This document shows, one piece after another, positions 1-8,413 of a DNA stretch of 55,935 bases (positions within the stretch are counted from its first letter, which is position 1; the number at the start of each line of letters is the position of its first letter). This stretch comes from Treponema sp. (lineage in GTDB: Bacteria > Spirochaetota > Spirochaetia > Treponematales > Treponemataceae). The notes beneath the pieces were generated by a model. That model was not told the origin of the DNA. It saw only the letters and a program-made list of their open reading frames with translations, and made no database searches. A program made the translations under genes and the position numbers. The stretch is from assembly GCA_017645785.1 (NCBI GenBank), contig JAGCNW010000048.1, positions 1 to 55,935 on the forward strand, given 5' to 3'.

Positions 1-1577
1 CCGATTTTGTCGGCGTCCAAGAGCGCGATGAAGCTTACTTCAGGGAGGTCGATTCCTTCGCGCAAAAGGTTGATTCCTATAAGAACGTCGATTTCGCCTG
101 TTCGCAAGGACTTTAGAATTTCCACGCGCTCAAAGGTGTCGATTTCGGAGTGAATGTATTTTACCTTTAGGTTTAGGCTCAAAAGATAGTCGGTCAAATC
201 CTCGGCCATTTTTTTTGTAAGCGTAAGGATAAGGCTTCGCTCGCCCTTTTCGATTCGAGCCAACACTTCCTTGTAAATGTCTTCCATCTGGCCTTCGCTG
301 GGCCGCACTTCGACAATCGGGTCGAGCAAGCCCGTCGGGCGGATGATTTGCTCCACCACTTGCGTTGACTGCTTGACTTCCTCAGGCCGCGGCGTGGCTG
401 TGACAAAAATCGCCTGGTTGATTTTTTGCCAAAACTCGTCGGCCTTGAGAGGCCGGTTGTCCAAGGCGCTTGGCAGGCGGAAGCCAAAGTCAACCAAGTT
501 TTGCTTGCGGCTCCTGTCGCCCTCGTACATCGCTCCGATTTGGGGAACGGTTACGTGCGCCTCGTCAATCAGGCACAAAAAATCGTCGGGAAAGTAATGA
601 AGCAAGGTTGCCGGAGGAACTCCGGGCGCGCGGCCGGCAATGGGCGCCGAATAATTTTCGATTCCCGAACAGTAGCCCATCTCTTTCATCATCTCTATGT
701 CGTAAGTGACGCGCGTCTTTAGGCGCTCGGCTTCAAGGATTTTCTTTTGCGAGCGCAAAACTTCCACCCGTTCCTCCATTTCTTTTTGAATGCGGTCGGT
801 GGCCTCTGTAAGTTGGTCTTGCGGAATGACAAAATTCTTTGCCGGATAAACCGTAGTCTCGTCAAGCTCTTCGGTGAACTTTCCGCTCACCACGTTAAAG
901 CGGCGGATGCGGACGACTTCTTCCCAGTCAAGCTCGATTCGATAGGCTTCGTCAAATTCCATGTAGGGCGGATAGATTTCTATCACGTCGCCTTTTATGC
1001 GGAAGGTTCCCCGTTCCAAAACCATGTCGTTGCGCTTGTACTGGACTTGCGCAAGCTCTATCGCAAGCTTGTGGGTGTCCAAGGTCGATCCCTTCTCTAT
1101 GTGGACGCGCATCGACTTGTAGAGCTCCGGCATTCCTAAGCCGTAAATGCAGGAGACGGTGGCGATTACGATTACGTCGCGACGCTCCATCAAGCTGTAG
1201 GTGGCGGCCATTTTCATTTGGTCTATTTCTTTGTTTATGTCCGCGTCTTTTTCTATATACAAGTCGCGAGCGGGAACGTAGGCTTCCGGCTGGTAGTAGT
1301 CGTAGTAAGATACAAAATATTCGACGGCATTGTTCGGGAAGAAGGTCTTGAATTCGCGGTAAAGCTGGGCGCTCAAAGTTTTGTTATGGCTTATTACGAG
1401 CGTGGGCCGTTGCACGGCCTCGATGATTTTCGCCATCGTGAAAGTTTTTCCGCTGCCCGTTACGCCCTTAAGGGTTTGGAAGCGGTCTCCGCGCAAAAAG
1501 CCTTCGCTAAGTTTTTGGACGGCAGGCCCTTGGTCGCCCGAAAGTTCGTATGGAGATTCAACGACAAATTTTCTCAT
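1..1577 (-). CDS. uvrB: Excinuclease ABC subunit B (partial, C-terminal end cut by window)
   Basis: UvrB is the damage-verifying helicase-like subunit of nucleotide excision repair: UvrA loads it on DNA and it then recruits UvrC. Translation of the reverse strand opens MRKFVVESPYELSGDQGPAV. It carries Walker A GVTGSGKT (about residues 38-45), the tyrosine-rich beta-hairpin YYDYYQPEAYVP (near residue 95), the DEAH box (LIDEAHVTVPQIG) and the helicase motifs ILTLTKKMAEDLTDYL and INLLREGIDLPE. About 525 codons are in the window, so the last domain and the UvrC-binding C-terminus lie beyond the left edge. The start ATG at 1577 is preceded by AGGA. It follows htrA on the same strand by 56 bp and may be cotranscribed. 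Identification is secure. Confidence 0.97.
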   Translation of the reverse strand, partial: MRKFVVESPYELSGDQGPAVQKLSEGFLRGDRFQTLKGVTGSGKTFTMAKIIEAVQRPTLVISHNKTLSAQLYREFKTFFPNNAVEYFVSYYDYYQPEAYVPARDLYIEKDADINKEIDQMKMAATYSLMERRDVIVIATVSCIYGLGMPELYKSMRVHIEKGSTLDTHKLAIELAQVQYKRNDMVLERGTFRIKGDVIEIYPPYMEFDEAYRIELDWEEVVRIRRFNVVSGKFTEELDETTVYPAKNFVIPQDQLTEATDRIQKEMEERVEVLRSQKKILEAERLKTRVTYDIEMMKEMGYCSGIENYSAPIAGRAPGVPPATLLHYFPDDFLCLIDEAHVTVPQIGAMYEGDRSRKQNLVDFGFRLPSALDNRPLKADEFWQKINQAIFVTATPRPEEVKQSTQVVEQIIRPTGLLDPIVEVRPSEGQMEDIYKEVLARIEKGERSLILTLTKKMAEDLTDYLLSLNLKVKYIHSEIDTFERVEILKSLRTGEIDVLIGINLLREGIDLPEVSFIALLDADKI

Positions 1578-1633
1578 AGACAAAAATTCCTAAATCGTTC
1601 GCAAGGCCAAAAAGCGCCGCGTGTTGGCGCAAC

Positions 1634-2896
1634 CTATTCTGCCGAATTCTCTTCCGCCAACACAAGCTTGCAGTCGTAATTCTTTTTGTTGCGGTGAATC
1701 GTCACAACCACCATGTCGCCCGGCCGCTTGTTTTCCAGCATCGAATAGTAATCCGAATATGTGGAGACTTGAACGCCGTCAATGCCGACGATGATGTCTC
1801 CGCCGATGTAGAAGGCGCGGGCGTTGCGGGAGTTTCCGTAGCGGACGGCTTGGTTTCCTCCCTTGATTCCGGCCTTTTCGGCGTTTCCGCCGCGGGTGGT
1901 TTCGCTGACCAAGATGCCGTAGCTTATGTCAAGGCGCGCGTAGTCCGCGATGGCGCGGCTCATTTGAACGAGGCTCGCTTGTATGGCTCCGCGTCGCACT
2001 TTTCCGTACTGCAAAAGGTCGGAGACCACGCGGCGGGCGGTCGAGGCGGGAACGGCGAATCCGATTCCGGCGTTGGAACCGCTTGACGAATAAATCATTG
2101 TGTTGATGCCAATCATGTTGCCCGCCGTGTCCAAAAGCGGGCCGCCCGAATTGCCGGGATTGATTGAAGCGTCGGTCTGGATCATTCCTCGGATGATGAT
2201 GTTGTTTGAGTTTTTGATAGGGCGGCCCAGCGCGCTTACGATTCCGGTCGTGAGGGTGCGCTCAAAGCCAAAGGGGTTTCCTATGGCGATGACCTTTTGG
2301 CCGACCTTTAGTTTTTCGCTGTCGCCAAACTGAATTGTCTTTAACACCAAATCTTTCGGCGGGTCGAATTTCAAAACGGCGATGTCGCTTTCAATGTCGC
2401 TTCCCACAACCTTTCCTTCGTATTGGCTTCCGTCGTAAAGAGAGATGTAAATCTTGGCGGCTTTTTCTATTACGTGAACGTTGGTAATTACATAGCCGCG
2501 ACTGTCTATGATGGAACCGGAGCCAGAGCCGCCGTCTTCGGCAATCGGCTCAAAGAACCAGTTCATTCCCATAACTTGCGTCGTAATGTTGACGACCGCC
2601 TCATTGTACTGCTGGTAAACCGAAATGTTCTGCTGCTCGTCCGCCGTGTACGTTACGGCCGGCGTTGCCACCAATGTTTGGCTTTGCAAAAACTGCGAGC
2701 CGCCGCCTTGCGCGCTTTGGCTGTTTTGCGCTCCGTTGTTAGAAGAAGCGGCGTCCGAGTCTTGCGGAACGGCTTCTTTTAGCGGAGTACGGCTTTCCGA
2801 CAAAAATATTTTTTGCGCGCCCAAAACTGCGGCGATGGTAATCATCACTGTTGTTATTGTAGAAAAAAGCATGTGGCGGCGTGTGTAAAGTTTCAT
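1634..2896 (-). CDS. HtrA/DegP-family serine protease with one PDZ domain
   Basis: Envelope protein-quality protease of the trypsin-like S1C family, expected in the periplasm and anchored by an uncleaved N-terminal segment (about residues 10-30). A low-complexity Ser/Gln/Asn linker (45-75) leads to the protease domain. The triad is visible: H141 in TNVHVIEK, D171 in SDIAVLK and S250 in GNSGGPLLD. A single C-terminal PDZ domain covers roughly 310-415, so the protein is closer to DegS/single-PDZ forms than to two-PDZ DegP. The 420-residue length is usual. The ATG has no clear Shine-Dalgarno; a promoter with its -10 eight bases upstream suggests a nearly leaderless mRNA. uvrB lies downstream on the same strand. 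Confidence 0.95.
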   Translation of the reverse strand: MKLYTRRHMLFSTITTVMITIAAVLGAQKIFLSESRTPLKEAVPQDSDAASSNNGAQNSQSAQGGGSQFLQSQTLVATPAVTYTADEQQNISVYQQYNEAVVNITTQVMGMNWFFEPIAEDGGSGSGSIIDSRGYVITNVHVIEKAAKIYISLYDGSQYEGKVVGSDIESDIAVLKFDPPKDLVLKTIQFGDSEKLKVGQKVIAIGNPFGFERTLTTGIVSALGRPIKNSNNIIIRGMIQTDASINPGNSGGPLLDTAGNMIGINTMIYSSSGSNAGIGFAVPASTARRVVSDLLQYGKVRRGAIQASLVQMSRAIADYARLDISYGILVSETTRGGNAEKAGIKGGNQAVRYGNSRNARAFYIGGDIIVGIDGVQVSTYSDYYSMLENKRPGDMVVVTIHRNKKNYDCKLVLAEENSAE

Positions 2897-2904
2897 ATAG
2901 TTTT

Positions 2905-2933
2905 ATTCTAGCGATTTTTCGCCGCAAGCGCAA
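2905..2933 (-). promoter_or_regulatory. Sigma-70-type promoter of htrA, near-leaderless
   Basis: On the reverse strand, TTGCGC (2928-2933), a 17-base spacer and TAGAAT (2905-2910). The -10 ends eight bases before the htrA ATG, so the transcript would start within one or two bases of the start codon. The assignment rests on consensus matching only. Confidence 0.5.
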
Positions 2934-2944
2934 CTACATTCTTT

Positions 2945-3844
2945 TTACAAGTTCTTCAAAATCATCGGAATATACCCGGAATCCAGCGTATCAAAGCAAA
3001 AGCACTTCTTACCCAAATCCTTTAGGGATGCGCCGATATGATAAATCGTGGAATTATCAATAATCAAAAATCTGTCATGAGTTTTTGCAGTATATTTCAA
3101 AGTAAGCGTCGGGTATTGGATGTTGAACGTCTGGACATCTTGAACAGTTAGTTTTGTTTTAGGAGCGGTGTAAATTGTCACATTAACGCCCTTCTTCTTT
3201 TTCGCAAGCCGTTGAAGAATTGACAAATCCACATAGTTATCTATTAGAATAATTTCTTTCTTTGCCGCCGCAAGAAAACTTTCAAACTTCGCATAAGCGT
3301 CAAATATTTGGCCTTGAAAGAAAATCCCTTGAGTTTCCTTTACATTGTATTTGTCCATCAAGGAAAACAATTCATCAACTTTTTTATCCGTTTCTTTTTG
3401 ATGAACGTCACTTTCTATCTGATGTTTTTCCATAAAATCAAGCCTTTGAAAAAGTTGGGCATTTGCCGTAAAAAAATGTCTCATTTTAACAAAAACTGTA
3501 ATTATTTGAACGCTCGCTTTTATGGCTGTTTCGCTCTTTAAAACAGCTGACAGCATAGCGACTCCCTGTTCTGTAAACGCATAGGGAGGCCGTCTTAAGC
3601 CCATTTTATCGGAATTGGAGGTCACAAATTGTGACCTCCAATTTTCAAACTCTGCGTCACTTAATTGAAACATAAAGTTTTCGGGAAAACGTTCTATATT
3701 TCTTTTAACGGCCTGATTCAATACTTTTGTTTCTACTAAATATAATTCCGCAAGATCTCTATCCAGCATTACCTGCTGTCCACGGATAACATGAATTTTT
3801 GAACGAATAGAATTTTCTTCGAGAATTGAAATTTCATTTTTCAT
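2945..3844 (-). CDS. ORF6N domain protein with C-terminal phospholipase D-like region
   Basis: The N-terminal third is an ORF6N domain, a DNA-binding module common in phage and mobile-element proteins: IHVIRGQQVMLDRDLAELY, then KRNIERFPENFMFQLSDAEF and YAFTEQGVAMLSAVL. After a helical linker (about 115-170), the C-terminal half looks like a PLD/HKD-type fold, with IILIDNYVDLSIL and HDRFLIID (H256) followed by YHIGASLKDLG. The usual HxK is HxR here, so nuclease activity is uncertain. The reading frame is AT-richer than its neighbours and sits alone between htrA and an ASCH gene, which suggests acquisition. ORF6N-PLD fusions are found in many gut bacteria; their cellular role is not known to me. 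Confidence 0.85.
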   Translation of the reverse strand: MKNEISILEENSIRSKIHVIRGQQVMLDRDLAELYLVETKVLNQAVKRNIERFPENFMFQLSDAEFENWRSQFVTSNSDKMGLRRPPYAFTEQGVAMLSAVLKSETAIKASVQIITVFVKMRHFFTANAQLFQRLDFMEKHQIESDVHQKETDKKVDELFSLMDKYNVKETQGIFFQGQIFDAYAKFESFLAAAKKEIILIDNYVDLSILQRLAKKKKGVNVTIYTAPKTKLTVQDVQTFNIQYPTLTLKYTAKTHDRFLIIDNSTIYHIGASLKDLGKKCFCFDTLDSGYIPMILKNL

Positions 3845-3930
3845 ACCATTCCCTCACGAGCAATAAGTTTTTTCAGCGCCAATCCAGCTTTAGGCCTGAA
3901 TTATGGTAAAGAAAAATGAATATAAAATAA
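3845..3930. other. AT-rich intergenic stretch
   Basis: No recognisable gene, hairpin terminator or repeat was seen. It lies upstream of the ORF6N gene on the reverse strand and presumably holds its promoter, but I could not pick out a convincing -35/-10 pair. Confidence 0.4.
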
Positions 3931-4104
3931 ATGAGTCATAACCGCGCATTCTATAAATATGTTTTAGTTGCTGGATACAGTCCTATGCGCGGCAAGCTTT
4001 ACAATTATAATATAATAAATTTAGAAGCAATTGACAATGTTTTTTTAGGTTGTTTAGAAAAAATAAGCTGCGAACAAAAAGCGGCAAAAGCCTCGCAACT
4101 ATGA
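3931..4104 (+). CDS. Small hypothetical protein, 57 residues, doubtful
   Basis: An AT-rich open frame beginning MSHNRAFYKYVLVAGYSP and ending at a TGA that overlaps the 3' end of the convergent ASCH gene by six bases. There is no clear ribosome-binding site, no signal peptide and no recognised domain. The base composition matches the adjacent ORF6N patch rather than the GC-richer operon to the right, so it could be a remnant of the same acquired segment. It may equally be a chance frame. Confidence 0.25.
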   Translation: MSHNRAFYKYVLVAGYSPMRGKLYNYNIINLEAIDNVFLGCLEKISCEQKAAKASQL

Positions 4105-4551
4105 GCGGTATACGACTTCAAATTCCATATAAACGAGCTTTATGTCGGGGGTAAAGTCAAAGCCGACAATTTGGCCCTCTTCCTCAAGGTTTTCGCGGGT
4201 CTTTTGCCGCCATTCCTCAAGGGAAGAATCTTCGCCTTCTTTAGCGGCCATTTCCCAAGTGACTTGATCGTAGGGAAGAATTTGAACGCCGGTTGTCTTG
4301 ATCACGCAAACGGGCGAGCCGTCCGCTCCCAAAACAATGTAATGCTCGTCGGTGACAGGAAAAATTTCATTGTCAATCGCAAAACTTGCGTAAGAAAAAA
4401 AGGCCGCGGTCTTTTTTCCGGCTAAGAGCGCGGCGATGCGTTCCGTTCCGCCAAAGCCCTTTGCCTCAAAACCAAAGACGCCCGCGTACTTTGCCTCTTG
4501 GTCAAGGCCCTTTTCTTTTAGGAATTGTTCCCAATACTCATATTCGGTCAA
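4099..4551 (-). CDS. ASCH domain-containing protein
   Basis: A 150-residue single-domain protein of the ASCH (PUA-like beta-barrel) superfamily, thought to bind RNA or nucleotides. Typical features are the N-terminal helix YEYWEQFLKEKGL, the FGGTERIAALLAGKKTA strand/turn where the family carries its conserved GxKxxxxR-like segment, VCVIKTTGVQILPYDQV, and the acidic helix AAKEGEDSSLEEWRQ before GFDFTPDIKLVYMEFEVVY. It is the last gene of a leftward operon, ten bases after a small membrane protein. Some ASCH proteins hydrolyse N4-acetylcytidine, but which activity this one has cannot be read from the sequence. Confidence 0.85.
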   Translation of the reverse strand: MTEYEYWEQFLKEKGLDQEAKYAGVFGFEAKGFGGTERIAALLAGKKTAAFFSYASFAIDNEIFPVTDEHYIVLGADGSPVCVIKTTGVQILPYDQVTWEMAAKEGEDSSLEEWRQKTRENLEEEGQIVGFDFTPDIKLVYMEFEVVYRS

Positions 4552-4561
4552 AGGAGGCGCC

Positions 4562-4855
4562 TCACTTTTTCTTAGCGATCATTATTATCAAGGCCAAAAG
4601 CAAGAAAATCGGAGGAACGCTTTCAAAAGCCAGCGTCAAAAGAGGAACGCCAAAAAGCGCGACTTTTAAGTCAGTGACGATTCCCAAGTCGCAAAGAAGC
4701 TGGTACACCGTTCGCGCGTAGCTGGTCAAAACAAAAGCCAAAAGGCAAATCACGCCCGCGGACCTTTTTTTGGCGCAAAGCAAAATCGCGGCAAAGGCGC
4801 AAAGGCCTCCCAAACAAAGTTGAAGGGCGCTCAATATTATTTGCGAATCAGACAT
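4562..4855 (-). CDS. Small integral membrane protein, unknown function
   Basis: A 97-residue hydrophobic protein with about three transmembrane helices: LSALQLCLGGLCAFAAILLC, SAGVICLLAFVLTSYA and a final strongly hydrophobic stretch ending IIMIAKKK. The positively charged C-terminus suggests a cytoplasmic tail. It overlaps the upstream gene by eight bases, which points to translational coupling within the operon. I do not recognise a family. The first 20 residues are not typical of a cleavable signal peptide. Confidence 0.7.
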   Translation of the reverse strand: MSDSQIILSALQLCLGGLCAFAAILLCAKKRSAGVICLLAFVLTSYARTVYQLLCDLGIVTDLKVALFGVPLLTLAFESVPPIFLLLALIIMIAKKK

Positions 4856-5726
4856 TTATTTCCCCCATTTTTTTTAGGACACCCTTGTCCGCTCCAAAGG
4901 GAACGAGGGAATCCGCGTTGTAGTCGGGATTGACAAGAACGCCCGCGTCAAGGCAAGCCAAAACAAAGTCGTCGTATTTTTCTTGCGGAACTTTTGGACG
5001 AAGCCAGCATGAACGGCGCTCAAAAAATTTTGTCAAAACCTTGTCGTAAATAAAAAAGTCTTTTTCCTGCCTGACTTTTATAGCGGCAATCAAATCGTAA
5101 ACCGCCCGCGCCGCCGCGGCAATCAGCGCCGGCGGAAATTTTTCGGATGGAAGGATTGCCGGGTCAAGCCCGGCAATGACATTTTGGCCGCGCTCAAGCC
5201 CGGCAATGACATTTTGGCCGCGCTCAAGCCCGCCGTTTTCCGCGCTGTCATTCCCGCGCTCGACGCGGGAATCTTTATCCTTGCCCAAGCCGTTTGCCGC
5301 CAAAATCCAAAAATTGTTCGTCCACGGAAGCGGCGGCGCTATGATTACGTTCTTCACTCCGCTGTAGTCAACGCCGCTAAAGGGCTTGAAAACGCTCGTA
5401 CTTTTTGGGTCAAGAACAAGCGCGGCTTGCATGGCGTCTTTTTTATGGCAAAAGAAAGATATTTTTCGCTTGCTGTTCAAGAGTTCAGACACAGCCCTTT
5501 GCAATTGTCCTCGATAGGCGCAATCAAAGGAGCCCACAAGGCCCTTGGTCATCACGTTTTTAAAGACCGTATATGATGGAGCGTCCCAGCCCAAAATCGC
5601 GCGTCCGCCTTCTTGATTCAAGTCGGTCAAGCGGACATTTTTTTGCGTGTACAAAAAAGGCCCGCGCGCGCGAGTTATATTGCCGTATCGTTTGTGAATT
5701 TCCGAATAAAAATCTTCAACTTTCAT
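4848..5726 (-). CDS. Hypothetical protein, aminotransferase-like N-terminus, interrupted by an in-frame repeat
   Basis: A 292-residue protein of unknown function. The first half (FLYTQKNVRLTDLN, AILGWDAPSYTVFK, FFCHKKDAMQAALVL) loosely recalls the N-terminal region of class III aminotransferases. There is no domain with a recognisable PLP lysine, so it would be at most a degenerate or repurposed relative; this is a low-confidence inference. Residues about 150-190 are encoded by a palindromic repeat element and contain the decapeptide GLERGQNVIA twice in tandem, between a segment ending near WILAANGLGKD and one starting SEKFPPALIAAA. The gene overlaps pgeF upstream by four bases and the small membrane protein downstream by eight. 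Confidence 0.7.
   Translation of the reverse strand: MKVEDFYSEIHKRYGNITRARGPFLYTQKNVRLTDLNQEGGRAILGWDAPSYTVFKNVMTKGLVGSFDCAYRGQLQRAVSELLNSKRKISFFCHKKDAMQAALVLDPKSTSVFKPFSGVDYSGVKNVIIAPPLPWTNNFWILAANGLGKDKDSRVERGNDSAENGGLERGQNVIAGLERGQNVIAGLDPAILPSEKFPPALIAAAARAVYDLIAAIKVRQEKDFFIYDKVLTKFFERRSCWLRPKVPQEKYDDFVLACLDAGVLVNPDYNADSLVPFGADKGVLKKMGEINV
5154..5277. repeat. Dispersed palindromic repeat with 30-bp tandem unit, inside a coding frame
   Basis: Two hairpins bracket a tandem repeat. ATTGCCGGG/CCCGGCAAT (5155-5177) has a TCAAG loop, and ATTCCCGCG/CGCGGGAAT (5250-5272) has a CTCGA loop and is followed by CTTT. Between them a 30-bp unit occurs at 5164-5193 and 5194-5223, with the start of a third copy at 5224. 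Thirty is a multiple of three, so the host reading frame stays open. Related copies lie at 19824-19890 and 48930-48993. Confidence 0.85.
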
Positions 5727-6640
5727 CGATTGACTTCTGCGTTTTCCATTATAACAAATGCGGCTTGAGTTGTAAACAAGCGGGCCTTTTCTTGGGCTGG
5801 GACGTCGAGCGCGGCGGCCTCCCGCCTAAAGGAGCCAAAGCGGTCGTCGCAAGCCGTGCAATTTTTTGCGGCGACAATATTTTCTTCCAATACGCCGGCC
5901 GCCTCCAAAACGTTTAGGTTGGCGCGCAAAAGCGAGAGCGCGAAATTTTGTTCCTGACCAAAAAGACCCGGGCTGTCCGCGTTTTGGGCTTGCGCAGCCT
6001 TATTGTCTTGCGGAAGCTCGCGGACGCAGGCGCCGTCAAAATTGTCGATAAAGTATTGGGCGCGCTCGGCGTCCACCGTGTAGCAGCAGTCGTGAATATG
6101 GGGGCCGATGGCGGCTAGAATGTCGCGCGGATCCGAGCCGTAATTTTTTTTCATCAAGGCGATGACATCGCCAGCGATTCCAGTTCCCTTCCAGCCGGAA
6201 TGCGCGACGCCAAAGGCGCCGGTCTTTGAATCGTAAAAATAAATTGGAACGCAGTCCGCCACAGTAACGACAGGAACAAGCGCCGCGTTTTGCGTGACGA
6301 TTCCGTCTCCCTGCTTGTTAAAAGCGTCGCCCGCCTCTTTTACGTCATACACGATTTTTGAATGAATAAGCTCCAGCGGAACAACTTGCTTTCCACCGCA
6401 GCGTTCGCAAAGGCCGGAAAGAAATTTGTCGCGGTTGGGATTTTGTTCGTTCCACCTAAAGCGCATGGGGCCGGCGGCCTTTAGCGTCATGCCCCAAAGA
6501 GGCCGAGCGTTTTGGTCTTGAGAAGCGTTTTGGCCTTGCAAAGTCCCGCCTTCAAAGGGAGCGCCGTTTTTGTAAAATGGAAGGGCCGCCCACTTATAGT
6601 CGTTGGACTTGGCGGCTTCAGCAAGGTCAACAAGATTCAT
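5723..6640 (-). CDS. pgeF: Laccase-domain (YfiH/LACC1) family protein, likely purine nucleoside phosphorylase/peptidoglycan editing factor
   Basis: Member of the YfiH/DUF152 family. Bacterial homologues act as multi-substrate purine nucleoside phosphorylases/adenosine deaminases and as the peptidoglycan editing factor PgeF. The zinc-site motifs are present: ELIHSKIVYDV (His), VVTVADCVPIYF (Cys) and FGVAHSGWKGTG (His), followed by AAIGPHIHDCCYTVD. At 305 residues it is somewhat longer than the common 240-260, owing to extra N-terminal sequence (about 1-60) and a Gln/Asn-rich insertion near 225-235. It shares one base with the upstream stop (TAATG) and four with the downstream start, so it is embedded in a coupled operon. 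Confidence 0.92.
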   Translation of the reverse strand: MNLVDLAEAAKSNDYKWAALPFYKNGAPFEGGTLQGQNASQDQNARPLWGMTLKAAGPMRFRWNEQNPNRDKFLSGLCERCGGKQVVPLELIHSKIVYDVKEAGDAFNKQGDGIVTQNAALVPVVTVADCVPIYFYDSKTGAFGVAHSGWKGTGIAGDVIALMKKNYGSDPRDILAAIGPHIHDCCYTVDAERAQYFIDNFDGACVRELPQDNKAAQAQNADSPGLFGQEQNFALSLLRANLNVLEAAGVLEENIVAAKNCTACDDRFGSFRREAAALDVPAQEKARLFTTQAAFVIMENAEVNR

Positions 6641-8364
6641 TATTTTATTCCGTTTCCAGGAATGTCGATTTGCTCAAGTTCCTTAAGAACGTCCAAGGCC
6701 GCCGCAAAAACGGTTTTGCTTTTCATTAGGCTTGCCCTAAAACTTGCGTTTTGCGATCCTTGAATCGAAGCGAGGTTTTGTATTCCGTCGTAGCGGGTGT
6801 CTTTTTTCTCGGCAAAGACTCCGTTCAAAATGTTCAAGACGGAGCGGGCTTGGTCGCAAAAAGAATTTTTAGTTGATTTTACGATCGCTTCTTTTTCTAT
6901 TATCAAGGTGTCGATTTTTGATTGGGCGGCCAATGTGCGCAAGTGCTCGCTGGCAAGCTTTTCAAAAACCATTCCGGTCTGTCCCTTGTTGGAAATGTCT
7001 TCCTCAAAGCTGTACATTCTTGAAGATATTTGCGAAAGCTCGTTCAATGTGTTCGCGAACTCCGCGCGGTTGTCCTTGTTGACAAACTGGCCTTCGAGCA
7101 AAAGAATTTTAAGGGGCTCAACAACTTCGTTTTGTTTTTTTGAAACGAACCATAGCAAAAAGCCCGCCGTGTTTTCGTAATGAAAATCTATTCCTCCCCA
7201 CATCTGGGCCCAAGGCCTGTCAGGCAAAAGCGGAACGGATTCAATGTCAAAATTTTCTTTAAGCCGCTTGTTAAGGCCCACTCGCCTCTTTTCTTTGAGC
7301 CAAGCGTTCCACTGTTCGTCAAAAAGTTTTTTCCAATGGTCCTTGTATTTTGCGAACCAATCCTCAGCGCCAGAAAACTGTTCGGGCTGCCACTGGATGT
7401 TGTTGTAGACAACCTTGTTCACGTAGCGGAGCGGAACGCTGTTTATAAACATGTGAATGATCGTAAAGAAAGAATTTGACTTGTCCATAAATTCTTTGGC
7501 GCGCGAATCTTCATCCTTGGCTTCGCTTGACGCGGGAACCATTTTTTTCGCCGAGAACAAAAAGATTGACTCAAAGGCTTCGGCCGGCATGCTTTTTCCG
7601 TTGCACAAAATTTTGGAAAAAGAATTCAACTCGCTCGTCACGGCTTCAAAGCGCGCAACTTGCGAATCGCTCAGTCCCGTTCCAAAAGCGGAGACAAAGC
7701 GCTCAAAGGGCAGTCTTGTAAATTGGTAGAGCCAATCGACCGAAGCGGCGCATTGGTACAAGTAGGCCCTTCTGTGCGAAGGAATTTCTTTTATGATGTC
7801 GTCCATCTTTCGCAAGAAGGAAGCGCGCAGTTCTCCCGTAACCTCACGGTCAATCGGAAGGCTCATCGGGTCCACTTCGGAATTCATTCTTTGCGTGACT
7901 TCGGGAGCGACAATCGATCCCAAGAAAACGTAAAAGCCTCCGATGTTTTCGTAAATCACGTCAAGGTATGGCCTAAAAAAATCCGCGGCCTTTCTAAGCT
8001 CCAAAAGCTTTTCGTAAAAAATTCCCAAAAGCAAGGCGCCCCTGTAATCCACCAAGCCGGGATACTCGCGGTTCAATTTTCTAAAGAGGGCCATGATCTT
8101 GTCGTCGTTATAAAGCTGCTGGGTTGTGGTCGAGGTTAAGATTGAACGGAGCCACAAAATAAAGCGGTAAATAATCGATTCCTGCTTGAGGTTTTCTTCC
8201 AAGACAATCTCGTCCGCGCGCATCGACGGGTCTTTGACCGATTCCAAGGAACGGGCGTCGGGGTCTCCTTCCAAAGGCCTCATTTTGTCCAGCAAATCCT
8301 TGCGTTCGTCTTCGCTTATAAGAGAAACCAATCTTTCAAATGTCGAAAGCTCTTTTTCCGCCAT
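6640..8364 (-). CDS. Spirochaete-type hypothetical protein, probably DUF5312
   Basis: A 574-residue largely helical cytoplasmic protein with no signal peptide. It opens MAEKELSTFERLVSLISEDE and has charged helices throughout, including a region near residue 60 (FILWLRSILTSTTTQQLYND) and a C-terminal helical segment rich in Glu/Lys. I associate it with a spirochaete-restricted family (DUF5312 from memory); no catalytic motif is visible. It heads the five-gene leftward operon. The ATG has no Shine-Dalgarno; TATAAT boxes lie immediately upstream and 11 bases upstream, implying a very short leader. Confidence 0.75.
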   Translation of the reverse strand: MAEKELSTFERLVSLISEDERKDLLDKMRPLEGDPDARSLESVKDPSMRADEIVLEENLKQESIIYRFILWLRSILTSTTTQQLYNDDKIMALFRKLNREYPGLVDYRGALLLGIFYEKLLELRKAADFFRPYLDVIYENIGGFYVFLGSIVAPEVTQRMNSEVDPMSLPIDREVTGELRASFLRKMDDIIKEIPSHRRAYLYQCAASVDWLYQFTRLPFERFVSAFGTGLSDSQVARFEAVTSELNSFSKILCNGKSMPAEAFESIFLFSAKKMVPASSEAKDEDSRAKEFMDKSNSFFTIIHMFINSVPLRYVNKVVYNNIQWQPEQFSGAEDWFAKYKDHWKKLFDEQWNAWLKEKRRVGLNKRLKENFDIESVPLLPDRPWAQMWGGIDFHYENTAGFLLWFVSKKQNEVVEPLKILLLEGQFVNKDNRAEFANTLNELSQISSRMYSFEEDISNKGQTGMVFEKLASEHLRTLAAQSKIDTLIIEKEAIVKSTKNSFCDQARSVLNILNGVFAEKKDTRYDGIQNLASIQGSQNASFRASLMKSKTVFAAALDVLKELEQIDIPGNGIK

Positions 8365-8375
8365 ATTATATAGTA

Positions 8376-8404
8376 ATTATATCATACTTTGATAAAAACA
8401 ACAA
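8376..8404 (-). promoter_or_regulatory. Extended -10 promoter of the 6640-8364 gene and its operon
   Basis: Reverse strand: TTGTTG (8399-8404), a 17-base spacer ending in TGA, then a perfect TATAAT (8376-8381), i.e. an extended TGnTATAAT. A second TATAAT abuts the ATG. The predicted leader is only about four bases, with no Shine-Dalgarno. Confidence 0.6.
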
Positions 8405-8413
8405 CTGCGGCGC

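Noticed and set aside
747..1679. Forward-strand frames over the left edge
   Set aside because: They lie opposite uvrB, whose motifs are unmistakable on the reverse strand.
5164..5233. Tandem 30-bp unit considered as a CRISPR array
   Set aside because: The units are adjacent without spacers, lie in a coding frame and belong to a palindromic repeat; no cas genes are present.
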